From Pelargonium tetragonum (Eukaryota > Streptophyta > Magnoliopsida > Geraniales > Geraniaceae): a DNA stretch of 64,000 nt. Each line of letters begins with the position of its first letter. Position 1 is the first letter of the stretch. Under the pieces are notes generated by a model. That model ran no database searches, was not told where the DNA came from, and saw only the letters and a program-made list of their open reading frames with translations. Shown here in pieces: positions 63,401 to 64,000 of the stretch. The stretch is from contig JAYMTL010000070.1 in NCBI GenBank assembly GCA_036897445.1, positions 32,788-96,787 of the forward strand, read 5' to 3'. The position numbers and the translations under genes are program-made.

Positions 63401-64000
63401 ATTCGGTTTAGTCAATCTTACGGCATATCGGAATATATTCCTACTCTTTACTTTAGACAAAAGGTTATACCACAACTCCAAGAGCCCTTTTTAGTATTAT
63501 CAGTTATGTAAACAGAGTCTTGTTCTAGCATTTCTATTACTAAAATATTCTTTATCCTATATCCATTTTTCTTTTACTTGGCTTATTACACCGGATCACA
63601 AAAGAAAAAAGTTATGTCTAGGTTTATATAAACCCTTCCTAACCTAGAGGACCTGTTCCTTTAGTCAAAACTTGTACCTGGAATCTACCTCAATCCATTC
63701 TACTTTAAACTCCTCTGTACAGCTATTACCTAAACTTCATAAATAAAAAAGATAAGGAAACCCCGAATCCTTTAAACTAAACACAGCATTGTAAAAACTG
63801 AAAATTCAAGAATAAACTCAAACTTTTTAGTAAGCATTTGAAACATTATGTAATAGCAGGATCTTAAGCCCGGGAACCTTTTATAAGAATTTCTATAGCG
63901 CACACTTAGAATGTGATAGACAAAATATTCTAGGCATTTTCGCAAATTCTATACAAGTGATGAGTGTTAAGGGTTTTTAAGCCAGGAAGAAAAAAAGAGA

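Larger units (their letters stand above)
59300..64000. other. Non-coding spacer with two motif-bearing hairpins
   Basis: No gene is recognised. A 72-codon plus-strand frame at 60941-61159 ends in a hydrophobic stretch but has no family resemblance. The stretch contains the two strongest motif-bearing hairpins of the window (59611-59653 and 60476-60498) and isolated motif copies (GGATTCC at 62574, GGAATCC at 63317). No T-arm cores were found. Confidence 0.6.

Noticed and set aside
1-64000. CRISPR arrays, insertion sequences, phage genes, operons with ribosome binding sites
   Set aside because: No regularly spaced repeats, transposase-like frames, terminal inverted repeats with a gene between, or gene clusters were visible.
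1-64000. Perfect hairpins with 8-bp stems as evidence of function
   Set aside because: About 20 such stems with loops of 3-12 nt are expected by chance at this base composition; only stems of 10 bp or more were given weight.

Overview
I read this window as gene-poor organellar DNA, most likely a greatly expanded mitochondrial or plastid spacer region. That is an inference, not an identification. The sequence is AT-rich (about one-third G+C in the lines I counted). It has no recognisable protein-coding gene on either strand: the longest open frame is 140 codons and the rest are under 90. With a stop in roughly 7% of codons, a random 64 kb sequence of this composition would give about the same. 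I recognise no photosynthetic, respiratory, ribosomal-protein or RNA-polymerase protein and no rRNA core.

Two things show it is not featureless. First, relics of tRNA structure are concentrated in the middle third, about 28.95-48.5 kb. Five exact copies of the T-arm core GGTTCRAATCC lie there and I found none outside. The best element is a tRNA-Asn(GUU)-like sequence at 30482-30553 (minus strand), with a plastid/plant-mitochondrial-type body but an acceptor stem that does not pair. The most surprising is a 34-nt minihelix at 46079-46112: a perfect 7-bp acceptor stem, a TA linker and a T-arm, with no D or anticodon arm. It resembles the tRNA-like t-elements that mark transcript ends in plant mitochondria.

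Second, the whole window is sprinkled with short G+C micro-palindromes in AT-rich surroundings. By eye, GGAATCC or GGATTCC occurs about 36 times where about 4 are expected, alongside GGGTACCC, GGGATCCC, GGGGCCCC and CCGCGG. Several sit at the apex or loop of longer hairpins. This recalls the GC clusters of fungal mtDNA and the palindromes of some algal organelle genomes. The most striking hairpin, at 59611-59653, has 18 base pairs with one internal mismatch and carries GAATCC at its tip.

Layout: 1-2760 cluster-rich spacer; 2760-2930 G-poor island; 2930-28940 cluster-rich spacer with several strong hairpins; 28940-48520 tRNA-relic zone, containing a T/G-rich island (29610-29995), a G-rich structured-looking island (37480-37700) and a pyrimidine-rich island with two open frames (41686-41920); 48520-58950 spacer; 58950-59240 pyrimidine-rich island; 59300-64000 spacer with the two best motif-bearing hairpins. 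If genes exist here they must be very small, fragmented, heavily edited or structural RNAs.
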